Of a stretch of 64,000 nucleotides of DNA, positions 1 to 11,920 are shown piece by piece. The notes below the pieces were generated by a model, which ran no database searches, was not told the DNA's origin, and saw only the letters and a list, made by a program, of their open reading frames with translations. Position 1 is the stretch's first letter; each line of letters starts with the position of its first letter. The DNA is from Mactra quadrangularis. Taxonomy: Eukaryota; Mollusca; Bivalvia; Venerida; Mactridae. Position numbers and translations under genes: made by a program. Location of the stretch: positions 9,758,560-9,822,559 of the forward strand of contig CM046293.1 of assembly GCA_025267735.1 (NCBI GenBank). The letters run 5' to 3'.

Positions 1-3000
1 TTAATAGTCCCACATAAATAATTTAAACATGTAATTTAGATATAGAATGACAATTATTAGAAGTTGATTTAGTATCATTGTGAAATTATATATTTGTACA
101 TGTATGATTTTTAATGCAGATCTGTATAACGCATCCACTTGAAGATTAATGTGATTTATGGAAGTGTATATTATTTAAATGCAAACTGAGTCAATGTAAG
201 TAGGTGCATTTATTGTTTCGGCTTGTAACAGAACACTTGATGAGTATACCATTTCTAGCACATCATAACATTTACTATAAAATATTGTTTCAGAATATCT
301 AAATACGTATACGATATTAGAAATGGCAACCGAAACAATATCCAGATTCATAATTGTCAAATGTGATACTTTCATCAGTCGTAAATAAAAATACACACAA
401 GGTATACTCACTAGTACAATAAAAAATAGCTGTAAAATACAGTAAAAACAGTAAAATACGTTCTATAAAAATATTTTAGCTGCAGCAAATTTGATTTATG
501 TATATTAGATTTCCAAAACATCTCAAAGTATCTATACAATAATTGTGTTTTTGCAAATATCGTTTTCGCTAGTTTAACACAATTTAATGGTATCATCCTC
601 CATATTTCTAAAAAGTTTAATATGATATACAATATACGAATCAATAATGTATAGTAATATAGATGACACAACTAGGTCAATATGCAAAGATGGCTCAAAA
701 ATGATGTACAATTACAAATATGAAATGATTAACACTTTAAAGACTTATGTACTTTTGTATTATGATATAGTAAGCTTGAAAATTGCTTTATTTGTGATTT
801 GATTTAATAAAAAAATATGAAAAGAAATATATAATATTCTTGCGATGCAGTGGTTTAGAATATAATATTCATGGAATGGTATATCTCTGTAATGTGAATA
901 GTTACATTTGGAATAAAAAATGCACTTTAAGAAAAAAAAGTACATCCTAGGCAAGGGTCGGAAGTAGTGCTATTACAAATTAACAAATAAATAAAATTAT
1001 TTAAACCCAATCTAGTTTAATAATTCATACATACAAAAATTGTTTAAAAACGAAGAGAATGCATGTGGTACTGAAGAGCACTTACGATTATGTGTCTTAG
1101 TTTACATAGCACTTCAAAATAAAATTAAAATAATTTTAAACCTAGATTTAATCTGTATTTGAAATTTATTATGAAAATAAGTGCGTAAGATTAACCCCTA
1201 TACAAAGGTCAACTTCCATTGATATATTGTGTTAATAATCGTTGAATTGATCATGCACTTACTATTGACGAGTTTAAAGATGAATAGTTAATTTATTTCC
1301 ATAACATAAATAAAAATAAAATGAACAAAAAATAAACTCGTATTAATAACTCCGAGTGCGCGGAGAAGGACGTATTAATATAAATGTATGTTTACAAATC
1401 AGTTATGTAATGATGCTGTAAAACTATATATTTATTAAAATGGATTATTAAATGAATATTTATCAGATATATGGATACATTTTTTATAATTACAAAAAAT
1501 ATTTATACACAGCAAAATATTATATATAGTAACATCGTATAACATAGAACTTCTTAATATAAATATAAACTTAAAAATAAACAGTTTAGTTTAATTAATG
1601 AAAGAAATAGTATTGCTGATGTTGCTAATGAAATTATAGCACTTAGGAGGCTTTGGTCAAACAAAGTAATTTGTTTGAAAAATAGTCGATTCTAAGCATA
1701 AAGACGTATTACGTATCCATTGTTGTGCTCAATTACTTTTAGGTAGTACTAGAATTACGGTAATCCAAGCATTTTCCATGAACATTATATCGGAAAAGAA
1801 ATTTGAATGCTTGATTTCGATGGGTTGGCAAATATTTGAGAAGAAACGTGTCCTGAAAATAAGGTTATGTAAAGTATAACTAAGAAGAAGACCATACATA
1901 TTATAAAACAGTTTTGGTAAATGGCGTTAATCATTTTAAAGCTTGTAATTGTAATACAATGTATATGGAATAATAGTAACACGTGTCTTTCCATTTGAAG
2001 TCTTGAGCGATAAATGCTAACAATATTTATTATAATTGCTTTTGCAACCGCGTGATTTAAGATTAAAGTTCTCAATGTTTAAGAATTAGAAACCTGCTCA
2101 GAAACATATTAAGACTAGTTCACATCAATAAAGTATGCGCAGGTGTATATGTTTGTTAGCTAATTAATGCAAATAGTTTGAATTGGTCTTTGCCAAGTAA
2201 TTATAGTTTTGAATAAGCTTATGCACAATTTTTCTTGCATTAACAAGTTATATAGCTGTATGCTTGGCAGTTATTAGGACGAGTCTTGTTTTGCCTTCCA
2301 GTTGTTTTACATTATATGTGTTTAATTGAGCAAATGATGTAGAAATAAATACTACAATGATACGGCGTAAGGAAGTGTTTTTTCAATAACCCGAACGATC
2401 CTGTTTTTGTGCCGCCCCTAAACTTTTGTTTGATGTTCGTCGGCGATGAACAACTACAACTTTCGGTATATTGGTGCATTTCGGTAAAATGTAGTCAATC
2501 CTTAACATTCCTTTGTGTAAGATCTCATTGACATATTGTCATATTCCATGTGAATATGTGTTGCTTGCATGTACCTTTGAAACAGTATTCTCACATTTAC
2601 AACGGTTGTAAGGTAAGAAAAGTTAACACTATTGTTTCGGACGGTAGTGGAAAAAAAACTATATGATATATAAATGACTAACTTAATATCCATTACTGAA
2701 ATTGATACATGTTCATACATCTGGATAGCCTTAATTTGATCAAACGACATTTTTCTATTTCAAATGAATAATATCTTATGAAATGGAAACAACTTTGTTT
2801 TTGGCACAGCTTTTTCGCTTGCAAATATGCTTTAAAAGTGTTTTTTGTTGTAAAAATAAACCAACGAATACTTTTAACTGCAAAACTAAAACACATTTCA
2901 GTTTATATACTTTTTTTTAATAGCCACTTTTTCTGATAATGCGTAGTGTTAAATTATAACAAACAGTTCTGCTATAAACTATTATTGCTGCAATGATACA

Positions 3001-4716
3001 TTATCAGTATTTGTTTTACATGCTAATGCAAATAATAAATGCATATAAATGCTTTTACAAAATAATTAAATTAACTTTAATTTACTTTGAAGAGGAGTTG
3101 AAATTTAACTGATATTTAATTATAATTAAAGTGATCTTAAACGCACATAATATTTTCTAACATAAGTAAGGTCTTCGTCTTAAAAGTAATAATACACAAA
3201 TAACAGCCTAGTTATTTTCGCTCAGTTTAAAGTGGTTTGGTGTACTATTATAACATTCATAATTTTAATATATACAGTTGTGTCCAGGTAAAATACGTAA
3301 CATGAAATCAAGTATCACCGTCCTGATATATTTGTACAATTCGTGAGTAATCAGCTACTGCAAAACCATTTTTATACATGTAATTAATTTTAATGTAAAT
3401 AGTATTTGGAAACTTGTACTCTATAATAAGTTTCAAGTATGAAACTAAAATTCACAAGGAAATAATATAAAACTCAGTTTTCCAAAACAAATAAAATTCA
3501 TGGTACATCAGTATATAATCGTTCAACCTAGGATTGTGCAGAACTATGATTGCGCCTGTATTTTGTTGATGATAAGTGATACTGATACATTTCCTGGCAA
3601 ACTATTTTCAAACTTGAAAGTCCAAGTCCTGTTACTATAGGGTTCCAGTGAAGAATCAACAATATATAATATTATTATTCTAATCATCATGATCGTGGGT
3701 ACACAAGCAATGCCAACTTTCATTGACATAGAGTAAATTGTCGTCGTTTTTAACTGTTTGGACAATTGTTTAATACTATATAGTTTTAAATAACATAAAT
3801 AATAAGTCCTGGGCCAATACGACTACCCCTTTGAAAAATAACAGGGCCTATATCAAATCACTGATTTAATGACAACTTTATTAAATAACTACTAACGGAC
3901 CAGTTTTTTTTATATTGTCCCTTTGTATCAACCAATCAGAGCGTAGGAATGTGTTATTAAACTAGGGCCAATAATCAATAACAGGTTTCGGCCATGTTTT
4001 CAGTTTTACTAAACAGGTTTTGGAGTATTGGGCAGTGAAGTTGGTATTTTGCCAGGTAAATAACACATGTTTATCTAATAATGTATTGTATTCAATGTGT
4101 AGAATATAAATTACCGAAACATGTAAGTATGTATTTTAACAATCTAAGAACCGGATAATAAAACAACTAACCAAAGTCCATTGAGGGTAATAATACATCT
4201 TGCATCCAATTTTCGAAAAAACGACTATATGGAGATTAATATTGGTATCATTCATTTTCTTTTGTATAGTATAATAAGATAAGATAACGCACGATTTGAC
4301 CCCTCCTTTCATACAACAGGCATAACAAAACACGATAAACATCAAAACTATAATATATCGATCAAGGCAGCTTTGTTCATCAAATTATAACCTGTTAATG
4401 CTATGTTTCTGACTTTGCCAACTAATTATTATTTTTATGATTATAATATGCAAGTTATACTCCCTGTTAATTATCTATTTTTTAACATGTGTTTGTGCAT
4501 TTATAAACAGAACAGAAATTAATTCAATAAACGTGTACATAATACATAATTTAAATAGCATACAAACATACAATGTATATACATGTATATACTACAATGT
4601 CAAAGTTTCTATTTAAAATCGGGAATATATCAGTATTTTAGGTAATAATCTTATACACACCAATATCAAAATTTTGCAAAAAATTGCAAACAAATGGAAA
4701 TATATAACTGTTTCAG
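1..4716. other. AT-rich non-coding left flank, no recognised gene
   Basis: This stretch is strongly AT-rich and full of stops in all frames. Short open stretches on the minus strand exist (for example 175-411, 1785-2075, 3544-3765) but none shows a recognisable domain, and neither codon use nor local GC stands out. The segment at about 3800-4070 is slightly richer in GC, with repeated 'gggcc' words and a CCAATCAG motif at about 3935. That would fit an old repeat, but I found no clear terminal inverted repeats. I see nothing else I can support here. Confidence 0.6.
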
Positions 4717-4947
4717 TTAGAATTCATAAATGTAATCTGGAGGATTTAAGATATCGCTATTTTTGCAAATTGATTTCTTACTGTATAATGCAAGACTTAA
4801 TAATATATACTTATTACGGAACTGAATAAGTTCATTAAATTTCAGAATGCTTGGTCTATTAAGGACATGAAGTTTTATATAAAGTTCATGAATGTTTGAA
4901 TAGGCTGGATAAGAAATGACAAAATGGTATTCATCATTGATATCTAA
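4717..4947 (-). pseudogene. Decayed LINE ORF2 C-terminal fragment
   Basis: Read on the minus strand, this segment is open for about 75 codons down to a TAA at 4717-4719. It begins with an I-N-D-E-Y-H-F-V motif followed by a tract rich in Tyr, Leu, Lys and Arg (N-I-H-E-L-Y-I-K, then R-P-S-I-L-K-F-N-E-L). In the ORF2 proteins of many invertebrate non-LTR retrotransposons, a D-E-x-H-F motif followed by C-P and then R-P-x-x-x-K-F lies in the extreme C-terminal domain after the reverse transcriptase. The Cys-Pro here reads Tyr-Pro, and the CxxC half upstream is lost or out of frame. It is an old 5'-truncated fragment, not a gene. The assignment rests on motif memory only. Confidence 0.55.
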
Positions 4948-6059
4948 AAGGTTTTAAACAGACACAAAATGTAATTGTACATATGCTCGCATTTGATTTA
5001 GTCAAGTCAAAGCAGATTGGATAATGTTTTAATCTACTTAATTTCATTCATTTTCTGAACAAAAGCGTTTCAGTGTATTTGTTGAGTTGTTTCCATGATG
5101 CTAATCTTTCAATGTTTAACACAAATTGCTAAACGGTTATACCTCATTGATCACAATGTTTCTTTTTGTATAGATTAAATGTAATGACTATTAAAAGTAC
5201 TTGTTTTTATATTGGACAAGTGTCGAATATAACTGTATCACCACTACGCAATACGAAATTTCTTTGACGTAAAATCGTTTATGATTATATGACACGATGT
5301 TGATTATTTCACACAGTTCAATATGTCTGAGGTTTCGTAATTGATCCACTTCGTTGAGCAAATGAATTTTATAATCTATGTGTACTTGAATTTTTATAAT
5401 TTAATATATTATCAATTGCTTAACACATCAAATTTCATGCTTTGATATCTCATAGACATATTGAGTTGTTAATTTTAGGTCAATAGTTTAAGGATGCTTT
5501 GGAAGATATGAAATTGAGATTTGAAACATTATATGGCCCATGCATCTATGAAAAAAGCATGCATGTATATATATTTACTGATCATATTAAAGAAGTGGTT
5601 GTATATAAAGTCGTATTCTTAGGTTTTAAAATTACACTGAGGAATAAAAACAATTGTAACTAACAAGATTTGCATTGTTCTCTATGCTTAGTTCATAATA
5701 TTCTTATACAATATCCCATCAATTGTCCAGCACACGCTATTAATAAAAACAAAACTTATCAATTATATACACACTGTTTATTTCTCAAACACACATTGTG
5801 AATAAGTGGATAGTGAACAAATCCGCATATTACAATGCGTATGAAAGTTTTTCACCGTAGCATGGAATAACTTGCCTCTGCCGCCAATATATTTATAGTT
5901 TTCACTAAGTTAACTTTTTCACCGCTTCATCAAGGTGTGCATACTATGAATATGGTATACAAATTATGATGGACTATCTTATTAAGTTTTCATTAACAAA
6001 AATTGTAAGACTAGCAATGAGTATGACACTTCTATACGTCTACATTGCACATATATAAG
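4948..6059. other. AT-rich non-coding stretch
   Basis: No coding signal, RNA gene or clear repeat is seen. It lies between the decayed LINE end and a decayed copy of an array-unit segment. By position it may hold further, unrecognisable unit-derived sequence. Confidence 0.5.
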
Positions 6060-6400
6060 TGGTGTATCGTTTATAAATAGCATGATTTCCCAGCGAAGTT
6101 GCTCTCTGTCACCAAGCAGTGTATGTAAGATGATATCGGAAAGACTATCTTACAATGTAGTATCAAATACACGTATTCTTAAAATACGCCTAAAACGTAT
6201 CGACATTTTTCTTGAGATTGCATTCACGATATACTAATGCTTCAATGAATAAATAAACTATATACCATGCTCTGGTTTCAGTTTTTTTACAAGGAAATTC
6301 ATTCTGCCAGCATTTCCACAACTTCAATCATATAAATCGTTTAACACATGCAGGTATTCGCATTATTCTACAAACAATGATATATGCAAAGAAAATGTTA
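6060..6400 (+). repeat. Decayed array-unit fragment (copy 'U0')
   Basis: The sequence follows the order of the conserved island of the array units (U1 12780-13110). It carries GTATCGTTTAT, GTTGCTCTCT, CACCAAGC and GATATCGGAAA words. Then comes a longer run at about 6300-6385 matching the unit's CTGCCAACATTCCCACAACT segment, the ATCATATAAATC words and GCATTATT...ACAAACAATGAT. Matches are interrupted by substitutions and small indels, so this copy is much older than U1-U4. The rest of a unit cannot be traced around it. Orientation is the same as the array. Confidence 0.75.
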
Positions 6401-7049
6401 GATGTTTTAAAATTCCTGTTCTTCGCACTGTGATAAATGTGATATATATTTGAAACTTTCCTATTGTTATTAATTAACTTGAACTAGTCAAAGGTTCACA
6501 TGCGTTTTGCTGTACGCATGTTTTGATTTTTTTCTATTGAATAAATATGTCTCACTTAAGTAACAAGTAATGCTTTTAAAGCAATGGAGGCAATTAATCA
6601 CTGCTGAAACATGTAAAAAAAACCCAGTATGTGTATCTTTGGAAAATACGTAATAACTAGCTTTAAATGTGTGGGTATATTGTCGTTGAATGATAGATAA
6701 AACAACATCCTGCTAGCAAATGAAATGCAGTGGGATGTTTCCTTGTTCCAAATTGTTTAAATTTTATAAAGAAATCGCTTGTTGTAAACACGTTGGTTCA
6801 TCTTTAGGAATGGTTTTGGACAGATATGTTAAGTTGTATGATTTAGTCCGTACACTTTGCTTTATACAACCGATGTCAGATGTGCGTTCAGAAAGAATAA
6901 ATGTTAAAGCTAGGAGGCTCTTTTACCGATAATGTTTAAACAAAAGTAAAACTAAGAACCATTTTAACAATAACCCTAACAAAGGTCGGCTGGGTTATTA
7001 CTATGTACGCTTGCGTTGTATCATCAATCGGAGCAATTGAATCAAACAT
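6401..7049. other. Non-coding stretch with one weak ORF
   Basis: The only open stretch of note is on the plus strand at 6720-6932. It would encode about 70 residues, Cys- and Lys-rich, with no recognised domain. Local base composition there is a little richer in GC than the surroundings, which leaves a decayed exon or repeat possible. I do not call it a gene. Confidence 0.4.
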
Positions 7050-7131
7050 GTCGAGGGTCGCCCGCAAGACAGTAGTTAGTACATTGTATGAAAGAACGAG
7101 TTACTGCAGTCTTGCGGGCAACCCGCGATAT
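7050..7131. mobile_element. Short foldback (MITE-like) element, copy 1
   Basis: The two ends are imperfect inverted repeats of about 28 bp. The left arm starts TCGAGGGTCGCCCGCAAGAC and the right arm, reverse-complemented, reads TCGCGGGTTGCCCGCAAGAC. The core GCCCGCAAGAC is identical in both arms, and a spacer of about 20-25 bp separates them. The arms are GC-rich in a very AT-rich setting. A second copy sits at 53041-53120, and the two match along arms and spacer. No convincing target-site duplication is visible. It is most likely a tiny non-autonomous DNA element or its remnant. Confidence 0.7.
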
Positions 7132-8213
7132 AAGACTAAGTATTTATTGTAGTCTATAACCGTTATCGATAATTAAAGTATTGTTTTAATTATTAAATTT
7201 GATAAAGCACGATCTCATATCATTTCTAATAGTAGTTAAGATCAAACAACAAAAAAGTAAAAGAAATTGAAGAATGTTAACATAAATAACATCATATAAT
7301 CAAGCATATTAAATTGCTTATTGTAAATGTTGTGTGTATGTTTGTGCCAACTCATTATATTTCTTTAACAATTTAATACGCAGGTATATATTTATTGTTA
7401 CGACATATTACTATTTGCATATTTGAATTATATAGGCACATAACGTGTGTTGTGAGTAACAAACATCTTATATGAAAGTTCAGAATATTTTTATGTTATT
7501 ACAAATACCCTGATCGAAAGAAATGCAGTAAACAATATACTAAAACAAGGACATTTGCATACGCTATTTATCTAACTTACTTTGCCGTATTGATACATAC
7601 TTGCTTGTCTATATACCGCCTTGCACTTTACAATTAACAACAATGTTTCGAATAAAACATTTTTTAGACTTTTGGCGATTTTGCCAAAAGGCTTAAGTTA
7701 TACCACAAGTCGAAAACTATCGACGATTCAAATGCCTGACCAGTTTAACTTGCGGAGTGATACACGTGTCTCTGTAGCCTGTTCAGCTATCCCAAACGTT
7801 CCAAAACGTTCCGTAACGCTATGGTCGGAACAACGCAACCCAAAGAAAACTCAAAACAAGGAAACTGAAAAACATACTCACGGGTCGAGTTGTCACAACT
7901 TTGGGTTGAGTTATCCACGGGTTGAGTTGACTTCGGGTCAAGTTCAGTTGACATTTGCTTGTATAGTATTCAGGACACAATTATTGTGCTCAGTTAATTG
8001 TTTACATCGTCTTTTTAACGCAACTAGAAACAAAAACAGTCCAGTCTTAGTCTGTAAATAACACCACAGTCAAATTAGCTCGCAAATTCGGTCGAAAAAT
8101 AGAAATTACGACACCAATATGCTTATAATAGCATTGACTGGTCGACAAAAATGTCTCGGCATGAACCCTTGTGCGATTTAAGGATATTCTATACCACTGA
8201 GGTATATGTTTAG
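7132..8213. other. Non-coding stretch with degenerate short repeats
   Basis: An open frame runs on the plus strand at 7621-8061. It would give 146 residues but starts at a TTG, matches nothing I know, and crosses repeat-like DNA. That DNA includes a perfect hairpin CTTTTGGC-6-GCCAAAAG at about 7670-7691 and a degenerate GGGTTGAGTT motif repeated at about 7882, 7903, 7919 and 7935. It also has AACGTTCC words repeated near 7797-7812. GC is higher than the surroundings. I read this as an unidentified repetitive element rather than a gene. Confidence 0.45.
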
Positions 8214-8467
8214 TATGGTGGCTGATTAACGCGAAGTTGCATTTTCGTTTTTTTGCCGCGAATATTAGAAATACGGAAAAACGAAGATAAGTCAAATTCA
8301 CATAATGTCGTATCTTCGTATTTTTTTCTAATCATTGCGGTAAATTAACGAACACACGACATAATAAATGCAAATATATGATAGATAAAATGTGTCGTGT
8401 TTTCGCTTTACATCTCTCGTATCTTCGTTTTTTTTAACATATGGCATGGCGTAAATCAGCCACCATA
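8214..8467. mobile_element. MITE with 19-bp terminal inverted repeats
   Basis: The element begins TATGGTGGCTGATTAACGC and ends with the reverse complement TATGGTGGCTGATTTACGC, differing at one position. The 254-bp interior has subterminal inverted words built on TCTTCGT and its complement (8283-8287, 8311-8318, 8420-8428), typical of foldback elements. No coding capacity is present. TTTAG-like words flank both ends but do not abut them cleanly, so the target-site duplication is uncertain. Homology to the array units starts about 20 bp beyond the right end, placing the MITE at the left edge of the array. Confidence 0.75.
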
Positions 8468-8938
8468 TTTTAGGATATCTATCTGCAAAGATTGCCTTCA
8501 AAGTGGATTAACTGTTCTTGGTCGATATCATAACGATGCATCGAAAAATGTGTATCCTACTAATAAATTGGAATACATAAAGCAAAACAACATTAGACAA
8601 CGTCATTGTCATTCAAATTACTTTATATATCTCTAAAACAAATGTAATTTCTCTGGATGTCTTTTACAATTCATTTTCAGATGGTGTTCTACAGTATCTT
8701 TGCATTAATTTTTTAGTCTCATGTCTTTTATGAAACGCACTGATGCATTTTACAATTTCTAAAATAGTTTAAAATTTGAAATAGAGTAGTACATGTAAGG
8801 GAGAATCCATGCAGTTTTGGAGTGACACAATTGGAACATTGTGGAAAATAAATCAAATAAATGTATTGATGTATAGAATTCTTGTAAAATATTTTATACG
8901 ATTTTGTACGAATTACGTAATCTGGTAAATCTTTCCAC

Positions 8939-9934
8939 TCATTGTTTTCTCTGGTCTATAAAGTGGGGACATTTTAGTAAGTAATGGAAGTCGTCTCCAA
9001 TTTCGCTATTAATATTACAAAGTGGACATTTCCGGTTATATATTTCGATTCCTTGCCATCTACCAGTTTCTATAGGGAGATAATGATATCCTGTTCTGAA
9101 CTTGATAAACTGTATAGCATTACATTTTGTTAGTTTTGTCAGATAAGGTTCGTATTTGATGTCGTCCTTAAATGTCGAGTAATTTTTTGCTTTGTTTGAT
9201 GAGGTTAGATTGTCATGCCATTCTTGTAAATTTTGGTCGATTAGTATTTGTTTAATTGATTTTACTACATTTATAGAGTTAATTTGTCTTTGATTGTGCC
9301 ATCAGTCAGCTCTACCTGTTTGAGATAATATTGTTTTTATATTTTTTATCCATTTAGATTCGAAATTTGGAATATTTAGCATGCATTGGAAAAGTTTGAA
9401 AGCTAGTTTCTATTGCCTATCAGTAAATTATTGCAGAATTGTAGTATGCGGGTTTTTATTGTTATAGATAGTGGATATCTGCCTGTTTCTGCATAAATCA
9501 TGTATAAGGGTGTATTTTTGTCTGAGTTTAAAGATGTATCTTAAAAAGTCCTCATGTATTTGTTCTATCTGGGTGATGTCTTCATATCCCCATAGTTCAC
9601 ATGAATATGTTAGTATTGGAACTACAGTGTTGTCAAATAATTTTATTGCGAGGTCAAAGGGTAAGTTTAATTTATTAGTACGTTTATATAATAATAGATG
9701 AAGGGCTTTATTTGGTTGACTCACTAGGTGGTTTTTCATTAATTTAAAGTTGCAATTTCTGAAAAATAATGTACCTAGATATTTGTATGAGTCTACTATT
9801 TCAATATTTTTATTTCCTATTTTAAATGTCAGGTTGTTATTTGATCTAGAACCAAATATCATTATTTTAGTTTTATTTTCATTTATATGAAATTTCCATT
9901 TAGTACAGTATGGTGTAAAGTCATTTATTCTCGA
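8939..9934 (-). pseudogene. LINE ORF2: RT thumb and C-terminal zinc motif, broken
   Basis: A single minus-strand frame can be read from 9934 down to 8939 with no frameshift but three internal stops (9428-9430, 9410-9412, 9302-9304) and a fourth at 8939-8941. The start shows the end of the reverse transcriptase: N-E-N-K-T-K-I-M-I-F-G, then Y-K-Y-L-G-T and P-I-L-T-Y-S-C-E-L-W-G, a thumb signature of L1-like and related LINEs. Near the end come F-R-T-G-Y-H, E-x-G-R-W-Q-G-I and a CX2CX10HX4C motif, the usual C-terminal zinc-knuckle-like region. Everything upstream (endonuclease, fingers, palm with the F-A-D-D site) is missing. It cannot make a working protein. Confidence 0.88.
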
Positions 9935-9937
9935 TTA

Positions 9938-10423
9938 TATTTAATTTGGAAGTAATACTGTTTTTCAATGGGCCAGAACTTGGAGTATTGCAGATTGTTA
10001 ACGTTGCTACTATCATCATTACGTGAATAAATGCAACACATTCACATTTCGTGTCTTTTGAAGAAATCTCAAGTTCCGTATTTATTTTCAAAAAATTGAA
10101 GTCAACATTTCCTGGAAATACAATAAGTTTTTGGTAAAGACAATATTTAAATAAAAAGTTCGTGTTTATTTTGAATTTTTAAATTTACGCGTAGACGATG
10201 TTCCATTGAATACACAAATTATAATTTTGATATAACAGGTTATTCTTTTTCACGTGGCCGGGATGATATCTAAATATCAACTCTCTCACGTGAAAAAGAA
10301 CAGCTTCCTCGCGTACAATTTTTCGTTTTACTAGGTGTTTCCGAATTATATTAACCCATGTTAAACAAAGGAAGCGGTGTGTAATTATTAATACACACTC
10401 CATGTCTGTCCTACGCACGGATT
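9938..10423 (-). other. Spacer between LINE ORF1 and ORF2 remnants
   Basis: No endonuclease or reverse transcriptase motifs could be read in any minus-strand frame. A long inverted repeat with arms TTCTTTTTCACGTG (10249-10262) and CACGTGAAAAAGAA (10287-10300) encloses 24 bp and could form a strong hairpin. An 80-codon minus-strand ORF at 10185-10427 crosses the hairpin and resembles nothing known to me. The spacer may be foreign to the LINE, joined in when the element was rearranged. Confidence 0.5.
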
Positions 10424-11920
10424 TCACTGATTAAGTCCATGATTGTAGAGCCTTCATTGTCACTTTCGTCTGTAGTTTAAGGTTCGTCATGGGTACCACT
10501 ATTGCTGTGTCGTTTATGTTCAGTATCTTCCACTGGAGATCTCGCCTTTTGCTTTGTATATTTGGTGTATGGTTAAGGGCTTCAAATCTGTTAAGTGTTC
10601 TAAAATCTAAGCTATCAGTTGATACTGGTTACGATCTTCTAGCGGGTATAAGTCTATTATCGAGTTGTTCTGTAAATAACACATTTTGTCTATTTGATGA
10701 AGTATCTGCACGTAGATTTTGATGATATCTTGGTCTAGGGTTCTCAAACTGCTCCGTTTCTGGGTTATATAGTTTGCTTTCTAGATACAGTTTATCTCTT
10801 ATAAGCGTACAGTTTTGTGTCTCGTGTGGATCATTTTTTACTCTATGGAACACAGGGATCAGTTTACGGCGACGTTCTTCTATTTCTTGTGGAAACTGTT
10901 CATTTAATATATATCTACTACACTTACGTTTATTTAATTTTATGCCTGCTGTTCAAATTAAATCTCTCTCTTGGTATCGTTCAAATTTTGCTACAATGGG
11001 TCGACATTTATCTCTTCCCTGGCCTCCTAGTCTATGTACACTGTTAAATGTGATGGTTGAAGTTGTAATATTGTCTGTGGTAATGGATGGGTCATCTTCA
11101 TTGCAAAATTTTAGAAACTTGTGTAGAACGTTTTCACATGTCAGATTTTGTTGAATGTTATGCGGAGAAACGTTATCATCTTCAGGAATACCCATAAATA
11201 TAAGGTTTTCTCGCATACTACGCCATTGTATTTCGAGCATTTTTTCATTTATCTATTTATTTTCTGATTGGAGAAAACTAAGTGATTCAGATAGTGCTTG
11301 GTTTTGTTGTTTCAACACATTAGCATCTTCTTGTTGTTGCGACTGGTGTGTCTGAAAGTTATCTACAAAGTTACTCACTGTTTAGCTAAATGATTCAACC
11401 TTATTTAGTTTACATTCAAAGGATTTATTATCATGTTTTAACACTGTGACTTCAGCTTTCAATTGTGATAGTTCACTTTGTATAATATCAAGTTTGGACA
11501 CATTTTGTTCAATGGATTGGAGTCTATCATCAAGCTTACTTATAAGGTTTATAAGGATATTACTGGTGTTGCCATCCACAGATAAAGAAGCAGCTTGTTG
11601 TTGGTTATAGCTGTCTTGTTGATATATGGGTGGGGTACCTTGAGGTGTAGGAAGCACAAAGTTCGACGATAATGGTATAACGTTTGTCATATGATGATTG
11701 GATGGTACTTGACTCTGCAAAGTGTTGTACATTTCATTTTGTCTATTTATATTTGACATTCTCATTTGTAGATTGTCGTTCACACTTCCACCATGTATTA
11801 TTGAAGTGGGTGGGGAGGCTAGGTAAGTTACTGGTATAAGTTGCAAATTATTTCCATTATTCAGTCTATTACCTTCACTAATGTTAGTTACTTGCTTATT
11901 ATCAGTTACTTTTGGTTAGT
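10424..11920 (-). pseudogene. LINE ORF1-like protein (coiled coil + RRM), broken
   Basis: The minus-strand frame is open apart from in-frame stops at 11382-11384 (TAA), 11253-11255 (TAG), 10953-10955 (TGA) and 10629-10631 (TAA), with a likely frameshift near 10560 before an acidic C-terminal tail. In order it shows a Gln/Asn/Pro-rich disordered N-terminal region and a heptad-like coiled coil (L-I-S-K-L-D-D-R-L...L-S-Q-L-K-A-E-V). Next is an RRM-type segment opening with M-R-E-N-L-I-F-M-G-I-P-E, and then a C-terminal domain with F-P-Q-E-I-E-E-R-R-R-K-L-I-P. This matches the layout of L1/Tx1-type ORF1 proteins, RNA-binding chaperones of retrotransposition. No ATG precedes the open region before the right border, so the 5' end is missing. 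Confidence 0.85.

Noticed and set aside
3544..3765. 73-codon minus-strand frame with a hydrophobic stretch and an N-R-T glycosylation-like site
   Set aside because: Composition matches the AT-rich background, no family is recognised and no splice context was convincing.
6720..6932. 70-codon Cys-rich plus-strand frame
   Set aside because: No signal peptide, no regular Cys spacing and no supporting context; kept only as part of a non-coding stretch.
7621..8061. 146-codon plus-strand open frame, the longest in the left flank
   Set aside because: It starts at TTG, has no recognisable motif and crosses hairpins and degenerate short repeats, which fits repetitive DNA better than a gene.
10489..11355. 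Several plus-strand open frames of 60-126 codons
   Set aside because: They are shadows of the minus-strand LINE ORF1 remnant.
10629..11384. All stops in the LINE ORFs could be C-to-T changes, suggesting deamination
   Set aside because: Any TAA, TAG or TGA can be derived from CAA, CAG or CGA by one C-to-T change, so the observation is empty without the parent sequence.
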